Positions 1-8,329 are shown, counted from the stretch's first letter. The stretch: DNA of 64,000 nt from Leifsonia sp. C5G2 (GCF_013359685.1 NZ_JABFMV010000017.1:1-64000), one strand, 5' to 3'. The notes: generated by a model from the letters alone, not told the origin. A program made the numbers and translations.

Positions 1-317
1 GGTTTCTCGAGGAAGGGTCGCGCAACGGCACCATTCGCTGCGCTCTCTGCCTCGGGGCTGGCGACTCTCGCTCCCTCGAGCTGCACCACCTCGACTACCG
101 CGGTGTCACCCAAACCCCGCACGGCTGGACCGCCCACGAGCGGCATGAGGACCTGACGGCCCTGCACCCGCGTTGCCATGAGTACGTGCACCAGCTGATC
201 GACCGCGACCGCGCCCTCTCGGGGTTCGTCTCGCGCCGCACCGCTTCCGTCCAAGCGATCGCCCGGCTGCAGGCCAAGATCGCCCACTACATCGAATCCG
301 CACTGGAACAGCAATGA
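1..317 (+). CDS. HNH-endonuclease-like protein, 5' end outside window
   Basis: The open frame enters from the left edge (first full codon at base 3) and ends at TGA 315-317. It shows a zinc-finger-like HNH core: a CxxC pair (CALC), then LELHHLDY, then LTALHPRCHEYVH, which is the usual order of Cys pair, His-His and a final Cys/His in small HNH proteins. The C-terminal 40 residues look helical and charged. It overlaps the next gene by ATGA, so the two are probably co-translated. The fold is inferred from motifs; the substrate is unknown and the N-terminus is missing. Confidence 0.6.
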   Translation, partial: FLEEGSRNGTIRCALCLGAGDSRSLELHHLDYRGVTQTPHGWTAHERHEDLTALHPRCHEYVHQLIDRDRALSGFVSRRTASVQAIARLQAKIAHYIESALEQQ

Positions 318-784
318 CCGACGACACCCCCCTCGAAGACCTCGTCGCCTCACTCGCCGAGCGATGGGAGGACCAGCCTCCTCGGCAAAGTCCCGGCATG
401 CTCGGAATCCGGGTCATCAACTGGCGCACCCTCGACGACGCAGATGCGGCAGAGGTCTGGACCAACTTACGCGGCTGGGTGATCTGGTTCACCCGCCGGT
501 ACAACCTCCCCACCCGCAAGATCCCGCCCTGCTGGTACAAACACGGGGCCCTCGTCGAAGAACTCTCCGCCCTCCACACCGCATGGCTCGTCTCGTTCGA
601 CAGCCTCGACGCCGGCTACGGACCCATCGGCTGGCACGAGCGCCTCGCGGTCGCCATCCCGCGGCTTGCGTCTTGGTACAACGGCGAATGCCACAACGGG
701 CATACGGAACTCCCACAAGCCGGCGGCAATGCCGTCCCTGCGGAGTGGGCCGACTGGATCCGCCAAAGCCACGCCCATGAGTGA
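314..784 (+). CDS. DUF4913-like plasmid-associated protein
   Basis: This 156-residue protein starts at ATG 314, inside the stop of the HNH gene (ATGA coupling). It is rich in Trp and has the pattern WV-x-RY ... PPCWYKHGALVEELSALHTAW ... WH ... L-x-RL-x-W ... C-x(2)-GH, which I associate with the DUF4913 family found on actinobacterial plasmids. No catalytic motif is evident. Its position just before ssb and the relaxase suggests a role in plasmid maintenance or transfer. The family name is from memory and the role is inferred. Confidence 0.55.
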   Translation: MTDDTPLEDLVASLAERWEDQPPRQSPGMLGIRVINWRTLDDADAAEVWTNLRGWVIWFTRRYNLPTRKIPPCWYKHGALVEELSALHTAWLVSFDSLDAGYGPIGWHERLAVAIPRLASWYNGECHNGHTELPQAGGNAVPAEWADWIRQSHAHE

Positions 785-801
785 GCGTCGGCGAGGCGAT
801 T

Positions 802-855
802 TGCGCGCGCCCAGCGCGCATTTTCCGACCTCGGACCGGAAGTTCTAGGTGAGAG
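802..855 (+). promoter_or_regulatory. GCGCGC dyads plus CCGGAAGTTCTA motif upstream of ssb
   Basis: Two GCGCGC blocks (803-820) are followed by CCGGAAGTTCTA at 836-847 and GTGAGAG. The same 12-base motif, also preceded by GCGC dyads and followed by GTGAGAG, lies on the minus strand just before traA (6859-6848). The repetition at two transfer genes suggests a shared regulator site, or possibly a recognition site for the relaxase. GGAAG could also act as a ribosome site for a GTG at 849. Confidence 0.45.
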
Positions 856-896
856 CGACCCGACCAACGGGGCGCGAAAGGAAAGGAAAAGGAACG

Positions 897-1343
897 ATGA
901 GCACTCGAGTCCCGATCAGCATCGAAGGCAACCTCGTCGCCGACCCCGACTACGGCGAATCCCAGAACGGCACCAAGTTCGCCAAGTTCACCGTCGCCGT
1001 CACCGACCGCAAGCTCGAAGACGGCAAGTGGGTCGACGGCGACACCCAGTACCACCGCACCACCGTCTTCGGCCGGACCGCCGAGAACGTCCGTGCCAGC
1101 CTCGCCAAGGGCGACACCGTCATCGTCAACGGCAACCTCGAGTTCCGCCACTGGACCGACCAGGCTACCGGCGAACCCCGAGCCGCCACAGAAGTCGTCG
1201 CCGACAGCGTCGGGCCGTCGCTCCGCTACACGACAGCGGAGGTGACCCGTCGCGGCCCAAAAGCTGACGGCCTGGACGCATCCGCATCCGCGTCCGGGCC
1301 GGTCGCAGGTGCGAGCGGCCCGGCGGGCATTGGAATCGCATGA
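897..1343 (+). CDS. ssb: Single-stranded DNA-binding protein
   Basis: This 148-residue protein has an N-terminal OB fold (residues 1-105): ISIEGNLVADPDY, FAKFTVAVTDR, a central TVFGRTAENV and VIVNGNLEFR. It has a short acidic-free Ala/Gly/Ser tail and no clear DDDIPF-type C-terminal tip, as is common for plasmid SSBs. I chose ATG 897 because it follows the purine-rich ribosome site GGAAAAGGAA; a GTG at 849 would add 16 basic residues. It presumably coats single-stranded DNA during transfer or replication of the element. A strong hairpin terminator follows. Confidence 0.9.
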   Translation: MSTRVPISIEGNLVADPDYGESQNGTKFAKFTVAVTDRKLEDGKWVDGDTQYHRTTVFGRTAENVRASLAKGDTVIVNGNLEFRHWTDQATGEPRAATEVVADSVGPSLRYTTAEVTRRGPKADGLDASASASGPVAGASGPAGIGIA

Positions 1344-1348
1344 CAGGA

Positions 1349-1388
1349 GGGCGGGCGAGGGTGTAACGATCGACCTCGCCCGCCCTTG
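1349..1388 (+). terminator. Hairpin terminator after ssb
   Basis: A perfect 12-base stem (GGGCGGGCGAGG at 1349-1360 with CCTCGCCCGCCC at 1374-1385) encloses a 13-base loop and begins 5 bases after the ssb stop. Only a short TT follows, so it is a GC-rich actinobacterial-style terminator. Confidence 0.65.
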
Positions 1389-1545
1389 CCGCACGGCTTG
1401 CTGCCCCACAAGAGGGGACTCGCACCAGCGTTCTGACGACGGTGGTACGCCCTAGGATTTCAGGTGCCCAGATGAGGCAAATAGTGCTTGAGCGGAAATG
1501 CGAGCCGCCTACGATAGGGATCAGTTGGTGACTGGAGGGGCTGTG

Positions 1546-2703
1546 ATGACTGTTCGCATCCCCGTGAGCCCGGAGGTGCTCCGATGGGCGGTCGATCGTG
1601 CCGGCTGGAGCGAAGAAATTGTCCACGGCCGGTTTCCTCGCTTCGAAGATTGGCTGGCTGCTGATCCGGCGCCGACTCTAAAGCAGTTGCAGTCCTTCGC
1701 GAACGCTGCTCACGTTCCTTTCGGTTATCTAATGCTGGAAAGCCCACCGGAGGAAACCGTTCCGATCCCTGATTTTCGAACGCGGGGCGATGAGCATCGG
1801 GACGAGCTTTCTACAGATCTTCGAGACACCATTTATGCGTGTCAACGTCGTCAGGCCTGGTACCGCGACTTCGCCATTGCGCACGGTTTCGATCGAGTTC
1901 CCCTAGTCGGCTTCGCTGCTATCGGGGACCCTGTTGAGCCCGTAGCCGAACGCATTCGTAACGTAATCGGCTTCGGTCTTGAGCGACGCAGCGCGTTTCG
2001 AAGCTGGGAGGCAGCGTTCAGGCAGCTCATCGATCTGATCGAAGAAGCAGGCGTCCTGGTGTCTGTCAACGGCATCGTTGGCGCCGACACGCATCGTGCA
2101 CTAGATCCGGAAGAGTTCGGCGGCTTTGCACTCGTAGACGACTATGCCCCACTCATCTTCGTCAACGCGGCCGATACGAAAGCGGCTCAGATATTCACGA
2201 TCGTGCATGAGCTGGCGCATATTGCGGCAGGAGAGTCCGCGCTTTCTGACGCCGGAGTGGCCAGGCCAGATCGCGACGCGCACGAGCGTTGGTGCAATCA
2301 AGTCGCTGCCGAGGTTCTAGTTCCCCGCGCGACACTGAAGAACGCATACGCCGGAGAGGCCAGTACCTCTGAATTGGAGCGCTTGGCTGCCCTGTACCGA
2401 GTAAGTACTCTCGTGGTTCTTCGCCGGCTCTTCGACGTTGATCTGATCAGTTGGGATGAGTACCGGCCACGGTACCGAGAGGAGCTGGATCGAGTGCGGG
2501 AGCTTGCCCGTCGAGTCAAGGATGGGCCGGGCGGGGGAAACTTCTATAAGGTTCAGCCCCTGCGGCTTGGGCGCCGATTTGCGCGTGCGGTCGTCGCAGA
2601 CGCTCGAAGCGGAGGCACGGCTTATGGGGACGCCTATCGTCTTCTCGGAACGACGAAGCCCGAGACTTTCGGCAAGCTTGCCGATGAATTAGGGGTGGCG
2701 TGA
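1546..2703 (+). CDS. ImmA/IrrE-family metallopeptidase with XRE-like N-terminus
   Basis: This 385-residue protein begins with a short helical region (VLRWAVDRAGWSEEIVHGRFPRFEDWL) of the type that precedes ImmA/IrrE domains. The zinc peptidase motif HELAH is followed by ESALSD and ERWCNQVAAEVLVP, the third-ligand region (residues about 220-270). ATG 1546 is preceded by TGGAGGGG at good spacing. Its stop overlaps the start of a PIN-like DUF4411 gene (TGATG), the layout of a two-gene toxin-antitoxin-like or SOS-type regulatory pair. ImmA-type enzymes cleave repressors; the target here is unknown. Confidence 0.8.
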   Translation: MTVRIPVSPEVLRWAVDRAGWSEEIVHGRFPRFEDWLAADPAPTLKQLQSFANAAHVPFGYLMLESPPEETVPIPDFRTRGDEHRDELSTDLRDTIYACQRRQAWYRDFAIAHGFDRVPLVGFAAIGDPVEPVAERIRNVIGFGLERRSAFRSWEAAFRQLIDLIEEAGVLVSVNGIVGADTHRALDPEEFGGFALVDDYAPLIFVNAADTKAAQIFTIVHELAHIAAGESALSDAGVARPDRDAHERWCNQVAAEVLVPRATLKNAYAGEASTSELERLAALYRVSTLVVLRRLFDVDLISWDEYRPRYREELDRVRELARRVKDGPGGGNFYKVQPLRLGRRFARAVVADARSGGTAYGDAYRLLGTTKPETFGKLADELGVA

Positions 2704-3191
2704 TGTACCTCCTCGACACCAACGTGTTCATCGAAGCGAAGAATCGGTACTACGCGTTCGATCTAGCACCGGGTTTTTGGGAATGGCTTGAGGCTGACGC
2801 GGCGGCAGGCGCGATTGGGAGCATCGACGAGGTGAAGGACGAGCTCACGGACGGCGCGGACGAGCTCGCGCAATGGGTCCGGACCCACCCGGGCATGTTT
2901 GCCTCGGCTGACGCTCTCACCGCGGTGAAGCTTGCGGAGCTGTCGAAGTGGGCTAGCTCCGGACAGTTCACCCAGGCAGCGGTCGACGAATTTCTCAGCG
3001 TGGCTGACTACTACCTGGTTGCGCATGCAGCGGCTCACGGCCACACGGTTGTAACTCATGAGGGGTACCAGGCTGAGGCAAAGAAGCGGATCCTCATCCC
3101 CAACGCGTGCCGTGCTTTGGGAGTTCCGTATTGCAATACGTTCGCCATGCTCCGCTCGCGAGAGGTGCGTCTGAGTCTGGATGCGGCGTAG
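2703..3191 (+). CDS. DUF4411 PIN-like protein, probable toxin
   Basis: This 162-residue protein opens with MYLLDTNVFIEAKNRYY, a PIN-like first acidic motif (DTNVF). Further acidic residues follow in EVKDELTDGADELAQW and SVADYYLVAHA, and THEG sits near the end. I recognise this as the DUF4411 family, usually encoded just after an ImmA/IrrE-domain protein, as here with overlapping stop and start. PIN domains are often RNases. The toxin role is inferred from family and context. Confidence 0.75.
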   Translation: MYLLDTNVFIEAKNRYYAFDLAPGFWEWLEADAAAGAIGSIDEVKDELTDGADELAQWVRTHPGMFASADALTAVKLAELSKWASSGQFTQAAVDEFLSVADYYLVAHAAAHGHTVVTHEGYQAEAKKRILIPNACRALGVPYCNTFAMLRSREVRLSLDAA

Positions 3192-3199
3192 GCCGTGTT

Positions 3200-3295
3200 T
3201 TAGTGCGAGCGAATGAACAGGGACAGCAGCCACACATAGCCCAAGATGGGCAGGCCAACTAGCGCATCCATTGCAAGCTCAAGTAGCAGCCGCAC
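3200..3295 (-). CDS. Possible 31-residue single-pass membrane peptide
   Basis: On the minus strand a frame from GTG 3295 encodes a peptide whose middle (VGLPILGYVWLLSLFI) is a clear membrane helix, ending in RSH. It follows the larger small-membrane-protein gene in the same frame after one stop, so it may be a second peptide or a separated C-terminal helix of that protein. Only GGAG lies close upstream, so translation is doubtful. Confidence 0.25.
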   Translation of the reverse strand: MRLLLELAMDALVGLPILGYVWLLSLFIRSH

Positions 3296-3328
3296 GCTCC
3301 AGTGAGCCCTTGCTCGAAGCGGACGAAT

Positions 3329-3562
3329 TCACACGCCGACCGCGAGCGCCAAGAGTGCCGTCCCGATCAGCACGATGATTCCCAGCACTACGATGCCCAC
3401 GATCGACCAATCGATCAACCCGGCCACCGCTGCGAAGAAGGCGCCGACCAAAAGCACGATGAATCCCGCCAGCATCTTGCTCGTCACACCGCGCCAGAAC
3501 TCTTCGCTGCGCGCCCAGCTTCCTACCCAACTACGCGGCTTGCTTTGCTGCTGCTCACCCAC
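3329..3562 (-). CDS. Small two-helix membrane protein
   Basis: From GTG 3562 this gives 77 residues: a polar, Trp/Arg-containing N-terminus (SWVGSWARSEEFWRGV) followed by two hydrophobic helices (about 33-52 and 55-77). No family is recognised. The gene lies convergent to the ImmA/PIN pair and divergent from the 3699 gene. The start is uncertain because the frame is open further upstream but the extra residues look non-coding. Confidence 0.4.
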   Translation of the reverse strand: MGEQQQSKPRSWVGSWARSEEFWRGVTSKMLAGFIVLLVGAFFAAVAGLIDWSIVGIVVLGIIVLIGTALLALAVGV

Positions 3563-3698
3563 AACCCGAGCTTGGCACAGGTTGGTGAGCGCAGGCGTTG
3601 AAGCGTGCAGATGGGACTGCGGAACGGTCTGCAAAGAGTTGAGGAGCGATTCTCTAGAATCACGAGCGGTCGTCGCGGGCCTGCAGGACACTGGTGAG

Positions 3699-4100
3699 AT
3701 GAACGTTGATCGACCACAACCGCGACAGTGGGGCGCTACCGGACGTGAAGCGGCAGAACTCTGCCGAGAGTGGATGCGCTACCTCGGCGCGGTCGACACA
3801 GTGTTGTCGCAGGGGCCAGCAAGCGAAGTCTGTGACTTGTACAGCTCCCGCTGGCTCGCGTGGGTCGCGAGTCGTCGCGGAAATCTCGACGCCGAACTGG
3901 TAGAGAGAGCAGCAACCACTTGCGCGAACGACGGACGCCAAGCGTTGGTTTTTGTTGCCGGCGGCGTTTTCCCGACGGTGCAGGACCGCGCGGACGCCCT
4001 AGCAGTCGGGTTGCTACGGTTTGACGCGCGTGGCGGCGATCTCGACGGTGCGAATGCTCTAGGCCGCCGTCTAGTCGCAAGCGGTCTTGCTGTGGTGTAG
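3699..4100 (+). CDS. Hypothetical protein, possible nuclease-fold
   Basis: This 133-residue protein starts at ATG 3699. The core reads WMRYLGAVDTVLSQGPASEVCDLYSSRWLAWVASRRGNLDAELVERAA, then a hydrophobic QALVFVAGGVFPTVQDRADALAVGLLRF strand-helix pattern. That alternation is reminiscent of small restriction-endonuclease-like folds, but I cannot place a catalytic signature. It lies convergent to traA with 8 bases between stops and probably belongs to the mobile backbone. Confidence 0.55.
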   Translation: MNVDRPQPRQWGATGREAAELCREWMRYLGAVDTVLSQGPASEVCDLYSSRWLAWVASRRGNLDAELVERAATTCANDGRQALVFVAGGVFPTVQDRADALAVGLLRFDARGGDLDGANALGRRLVASGLAVV

Positions 4101-4108
4101 CGGCAACA

Positions 4109-6844
4109 TCACCCCAAACCAGGGCCGTTGGCACTCGTGGGGGATTCACTCGCGACCGTGCCCACGACCTGCCGAGCGGCCCGGTTGAATTCCCTTCGAG
4201 CAGCTGCACGCGATTTATCCATGGTCTCCTCTAGGGATCCACGTTGCATGGTTTCGACAAGTTTGGTCCGAGCGGATGCTTCGGTCGGAGCAACAACGAC
4301 CGCCATGTTGTGCGCCTTGCCCCTCGTCAGCCCAACGTAGAGGCCGGAGGCATCGACGTCGGGGCCAACCACCGATAGGTCCGTCGTTTCACCTTGCACG
4401 CCGTAAACGGTCGTTGCATACGCCAGGTGGAGATGCGATCCGGCGTACTCGTGAGTTATCCGTCTGAGATCGGTCGAATCGCTGGCTGCCGCCAGCAGTA
4501 CATGCCGATCGGTGACGCTCTTCACTACCCAGTTTTGCCGGTTCTGGACGTCCGCCGAGGTATCGTTTCGACGGGTCTGAACGACATCTCCGGCGAAGAT
4601 TGCCTGGCCGTTCTGGCCAATCGCCAGTTCGCGAGTATCGACTGTCCCAGCCGCAATTCGGTGAGCCTGGATTTCTTCGCTGACAGACTGCGCCTCTGCG
4701 TGTGTTGCGGTTACGAGCGCAATCGACCGGTGTGCGTCCGCGGCGCTCAACCAGGCGCCGACCATTGCGTTGCGGGCATCAGCGTCGCTGCTTGCGAGCA
4801 CCACGTGCCCAGTGCTTATGAGCTCCTGAGCCGTACGCAGCGCCTCTTCCTTGTCATCAGGCCTGCGCAGTCTGAGGCTCAGGTCTCCCCACGTTGGATC
4901 CTCGAATCGATGGATCGTCGTGAGCTCAACTTGTCGAGTAGCGCGCCGCCAGAACAGAGCCATCGCGCCGGAGTGACCGACTGGTAGAGCTTGGTGCTGG
5001 TCGCCTACAAGGGCAACGCCGGCCCCCGTTCGGCTGACGACATCCAGAAGGGCGCGCGCAGCTTCGAGATCGAGCATCCCAGCTTCGTCGACGACGATTC
5101 GGTCGCCGGGGCGAATCGCCATATAGGGTCCCACGTACGTTCGTCCCGTCGTCGGGTCAACGTCACCGATCTTCAAACAAGACCACTCGACAGCGCCAGC
5201 TTCGTTGTTGATCCAACGCCAGCCATGATCATGCAGAAGTTGATGAAGGGACGACGATGAGCTCTTCGTTTCGCGACCCGCTACCGCAGACGCCTTCTTC
5301 GTCGGTGCGACGATGATCATGGCGCGACCCCGACGGCGGAGCGACGCACCTGCCACCTTGAGCATGGTCGTCTTGCCCGTGCCGGCCGCCCCGGAGATTG
5401 TCACGATGCGATCCGAACTTGCGATTGAGGCGGCACCCTCCACCTGTCCCTCATCGAGCGTTCGGTCGGGACCAATAGCCTTCGCGACGTCAGCGATTTC
5501 CGCAGCACTAGGCGCCTCGCCGGGCGCCGCGAGCGACTCGGTCAGATGTGCAACGGTGGCCTTGAGAGTTGCGGTGGAGGTCGCCATACGCCTCTTGATG
5601 TGTGCAGGAATGTCCGGATCCGACAGCAGCGTCACCGTGTACGTCCGCGCGGCGAGGGAAGTCACTTCGTCCACGATGTCCACGAGGTCGGTCCGGTCCG
5701 CGATGACACCAGATGCGGCGATCGCCCGGATCGCCCCGGCTCGGACATCCATGTCGCTGAACCTACCTCCTGTCGCGGTCGACCGTGAGTCGGCATCAAC
5801 GATCGCCTTGGCCGCAAGCAGCTGCAGGTCGAGGTCCTCGATGGCTACTGACATTGCCGCATTCACGTCCCGCGTTCGGCCGAGCTCCGGATCGATCGCG
5901 TGGAGTTCGGACATCACGACGGACGCCCAATCCTCCTCGTTCAGCTGACCCGGCTTGTTCGGCCGGCCCGCTGCCCAAGCCCACTGATCAATCTGAGTCA
6001 GAAGGGTGGCGGAAGGCTCCTCGCCGGAATGCTGCTCCTTCCACTGACGCAGATGCGTCGCCTTATTCGCTTCGATCTGCGCAGAGCGCTTCGACAGTGG
6101 CCGCACCAGATGCTGTAGTTGCGCGATCTCCCCATCCGAGTTCAGGGTCAAGCCCTTCGCAGCCAGCGCAGCGACCCACGTCGGGTCGGTCCTTGAGGCC
6201 AGATCGCCTTCGGCGTTCACGACGTTCTGGAAGCGCAAGGCCACGCGAGTGTCGACGTTCGACCACTTCCCATCGAGCCCTAAGACCTTGACGTTCAGCC
6301 AGAGGTGGCGGTGCTTGTGCGGGTCCAGCGAACGCGACCGCTCATGCTGCAACTCGACGACTTCGATGCGAGCCAGATCCTCCCGAATGGCACCTTGCTT
6401 CCCTCGGCGGGCGTTGAGCTCGGACTGCCAGAGCTTGATGATCCGACCCCGCAGCCGGTCCTGCAGATCCTCGTACGCGTCCGCCAACTCCGTGTCCAAC
6501 ATCGCCGCGATCGAGAACGACTTCGGTGCATTGATCGTCGCATCCAGAATGAGATCCGCGACCGCAGACTCCAGATCGCGGCCCCGGCGTTCACTGGTGA
6601 CAGGGTCGACGCCGTCGACCCAATTCTTCAGCTGGGAACGGGTGAGCAGGTCGTCCCGGATGGTGCCATTCTCGACGATGTAACGGGTCATCACCGCGTC
6701 CGCGTAGCCGGCCGCGGCTAGGGCGCCGTCGGCAGTCTTGGCCGTCAGGGTCGCGTCGCAGACGCCACCGAAGGCGTAGCGGACCGCCTGCTTGACCCCT
6801 TGGGCCGCCTGCCCGCGCTTCCAACGCGCCACTCCACCTCTCAC
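4109..6844 (-). CDS. traA: MobF-family conjugative relaxase-helicase
   Basis: This 911-residue protein has a TrwC/TraA-like relaxase domain at residues 1-300. The metal-binding histidine motif is seen as QHERSRSLDPHKHRH near residue 165-176. A superfamily-1 helicase follows, with Walker A GAAGTGKTT near 484 and Walker B VVDEAGML, and the late motifs end in YATTVYGVQGETTD and YVGLTRGK. It would nick at oriT and unwind DNA during conjugation. I chose GTG 6844, with GGAAG 8 bases upstream, giving the usual start MRGGV; an ATG at 6883 would lie inside the repeated upstream element. It is shorter than many actinobacterial MobF proteins. Confidence 0.88.
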   Translation of the reverse strand: MRGGVARWKRGQAAQGVKQAVRYAFGGVCDATLTAKTADGALAAAGYADAVMTRYIVENGTIRDDLLTRSQLKNWVDGVDPVTSERRGRDLESAVADLILDATINAPKSFSIAAMLDTELADAYEDLQDRLRGRIIKLWQSELNARRGKQGAIREDLARIEVVELQHERSRSLDPHKHRHLWLNVKVLGLDGKWSNVDTRVALRFQNVVNAEGDLASRTDPTWVAALAAKGLTLNSDGEIAQLQHLVRPLSKRSAQIEANKATHLRQWKEQHSGEEPSATLLTQIDQWAWAAGRPNKPGQLNEEDWASVVMSELHAIDPELGRTRDVNAAMSVAIEDLDLQLLAAKAIVDADSRSTATGGRFSDMDVRAGAIRAIAASGVIADRTDLVDIVDEVTSLAARTYTVTLLSDPDIPAHIKRRMATSTATLKATVAHLTESLAAPGEAPSAAEIADVAKAIGPDRTLDEGQVEGAASIASSDRIVTISGAAGTGKTTMLKVAGASLRRRGRAMIIVAPTKKASAVAGRETKSSSSSLHQLLHDHGWRWINNEAGAVEWSCLKIGDVDPTTGRTYVGPYMAIRPGDRIVVDEAGMLDLEAARALLDVVSRTGAGVALVGDQHQALPVGHSGAMALFWRRATRQVELTTIHRFEDPTWGDLSLRLRRPDDKEEALRTAQELISTGHVVLASSDADARNAMVGAWLSAADAHRSIALVTATHAEAQSVSEEIQAHRIAAGTVDTRELAIGQNGQAIFAGDVVQTRRNDTSADVQNRQNWVVKSVTDRHVLLAAASDSTDLRRITHEYAGSHLHLAYATTVYGVQGETTDLSVVGPDVDASGLYVGLTRGKAHNMAVVVAPTEASARTKLVETMQRGSLEETMDKSRAAARREFNRAARQVVGTVASESPTSANGPGLG

Positions 6845-6892
6845 ACTTAGAACTTCCGGTTGCGCGCGCATTCTGGCGCGCACGGAGCGCGC
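6844..6892 (-). promoter_or_regulatory. GCGC dyads plus CCGGAAGTTCTA motif upstream of traA
   Basis: Reading the minus strand, GCGCGC-rich dyads (6890-6862) lead into CCGGAAGTTCTA (6859-6848) and the GTG of traA. This is the partner of the element at 802-855 before ssb. GGAAG serves as the traA ribosome site here. An oriT or a shared operator are both possible. Confidence 0.45.
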
Positions 6893-7011
6893 ACACTCGA
6901 AGAGTGCCTACGTGCATTCGCTCTTTTCCTTTGGCTTGTCGTCCCTCTTGTCTGCTCTCGTTTCTGGTCTCGTTCTCTCGTTGGTCTCTTTCGCCTTGGT
7001 TCCCTTCGTTG
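6893..7011. other. Pyrimidine-rich (strand-asymmetric) tract upstream of traA, interrupted by IS
   Basis: The plus strand from about 6915 to 7011 is dominated by C and T (many CTCTCG, TCTCG and CCTT runs). The same composition resumes after the insertion sequence at 8312-8400, so the tract was once about 200 bases and the IS landed in it. On the traA strand it is purine-rich. No gene is visible. It may be a long traA leader or part of a transfer origin. Confidence 0.4.
6994..7011 (+). repeat. Left copy of 18-base repeat flanking the IS3 element
   Basis: CCTTGGTTCCCTTCGTTG lies directly against the left end of the IS. The copy at 8312-8329 touches the right end and differs at one base. It is far longer than the usual 3-5 base IS3-family target duplication. 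Confidence 0.6.
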
Positions 7012-7075
7012 TGGTGTTCCCCCGTTTCTTCGGTCACTTATCATCGGCCTTGTTTGGTTCGGGAGGTTGGTCTTT

Positions 7076-7396
7076 ATGGCTAGACGTTTCCCTCGGGAGT
7101 TCCGTGTTCGTGCGATCGAGTTAGTCCGGATCAGCGACCGCCCGTTGTCGCAGGTCGCCCGCGAGCTCGGCATCTCGAACTCCGCGTTGTATCGGTGGGT
7201 GGCCGAGGACGACTTCGCGAAAGAGCAGGCGGAGAAAGCCGCCGGGGTGGTGCCGGTGCTCGATGCTGATGAGCAGGCCGAGCTGGTCCGGTTGCGCAGG
7301 GAGGTGCGCCGCCTGGAGACGGAGAACGAGATCCTGAAACGCGCGGCAGCGTATTTCGCGAAGGAGAACGTGCTCCCAAAACATCTTTCCGACTGA
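7076..7396 (+). CDS. IS3-family transposase OrfA
   Basis: This 106-residue protein starts at ATG 7076. The N-terminal helix-turn-helix reads FRVRAIELVRISDRPLSQVARELGISNSALYRWV, followed by a leucine-zipper-like coiled coil (LVRLRREVRRLETENEILKRA) and an alanine-rich end. A CCCAAAAC run at 7375-7382 near its end is a plausible slip site for the minus-one frameshift into orfB. OrfA binds the IS ends. Confidence 0.85.
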   Translation: MARRFPREFRVRAIELVRISDRPLSQVARELGISNSALYRWVAEDDFAKEQAEKAAGVVPVLDADEQAELVRLRREVRRLETENEILKRAAAYFAKENVLPKHLSD

Positions 7397-8271
7397 TCGA
7401 GCAGCTGACGACCGAGAACCCGAAACGGTTCAAAGTCGCGACGGTCAGCCGGTTGTTAGGGGTCTCCCGCTCCGGCTACTACACCTGGGCCAAGCATCAT
7501 GTCTCTGCCCGCAAGGCCCGGGATGAGGAGATCGCCGCGGTGATCGGACGACTCCGGTCGGAGAAGGGGGCGTTCTTCCACACCTACGGGTCACCCAGGA
7601 TGCACGCCGAGCTGCGAATGGGGCACGGGTTCAGGATCGGTCGGAAGCGGGTGGAGCGGATCATGCGCGAGCGCGGCTGGGCTGGCGCGGTCAAACGCAA
7701 GTTCCGGTTCCGCGCCAACCCGGCCACCAGCGAAGATAAGGTCAACCGCAACTTCCACGTTCCGGGCCCGAACCGGCTCTGGCTGGGTGACATCACCGAG
7801 CACCACACCGCGGAGGGGAAGGTCTACTGCGCCGTCGTCCTGGACGCTTACAGCCGGCTCGCGATCGGCTGGTCGATCGGATCCCGGATGACCGCGGACC
7901 TGGTGGTGGATGCGTTGCAGATGGCCCGCTGGAGGCGGTTCGGGGTCCGCGGGGCGATCATGCACTCCGACCATGGTTCCCAATACACCTCCTGGGCCTT
8001 CACCTCCCGCGTCCACGAAGCCGGCCTGATCGCCTCCATGGGCAGCGTCGGCGACTGCTACGACAACGCGATGATGGAATCCTTCTGGTCCGGGATGCAG
8101 ATCGAACTCCTCGACAGCCAACCCTGGGCCACCAGACGGCAACTGGGGACGGCGATGTTCTCCTGGATCGAAGCCTGGTAGAACCCCCGCCGCAGGCACT
8201 CCTCCCTGGGCTACCACTCACCGGCCGACTACGAGAAAATCGTCCCGACGACAGTCACCCTGGCTGCCTGA
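7378..8271 (+). pseudogene. IS3-family transposase OrfB, broken by an amber stop
   Basis: The frame carries a DDE integrase core: WLGDITEH (first Asp), IMHSDHGSQYTS (second Asp) and YDNAMMESFW (Glu). At 8179-8181 the sequence reads WIEAW-TAG-NPRRRHSSLGYHSP. Family members have Tyr at this place, so a TAC or TAT codon has become TAG. The frame then continues for 30 codons to TGA 8269-8271. The three catalytic residues lie before the stop, but the conserved C-terminal tail is lost. Confidence 0.8.
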
Positions 8272-8311
8272 AACGACACATCAAACTGTCCGAAGAACCG
8301 GGGGAAGATCA

Positions 8312-8329
8312 CCTTGGTTTCCTTCGTTG
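8312..8329 (+). repeat. Right copy of 18-base repeat flanking the IS3 element
   Basis: CCTTGGTTTCCTTCGTTG follows the right IS end exactly and matches the left copy (6994-7011) at 17 of 18 positions. It lies in the second half of the pyrimidine-rich tract. Confidence 0.6.

Larger units (their letters stand above)
7012..8311 (+). mobile_element. IS3-family insertion sequence, 1300 bases
   Basis: The ends are 25-base imperfect inverted repeats (7012-7036 and 8287-8311, 21 of 25 matching) sharing TTCCCCCG and TTCTTCGG and ending TG...CA. Inside are orfA and orfB with a minus-one frame relation, typical of IS3 elements. orfB carries an in-frame amber codon, so the copy is probably unable to move by itself. 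It sits in the traA upstream region. Confidence 0.85.

Noticed and set aside
489-1409. Long leftward open frame opposite the DUF4913-like and ssb genes
   Set aside because: It is the antisense of two well-supported genes and its product is Arg/Ala/Gly-rich without motifs, as expected for a high-GC shadow frame.
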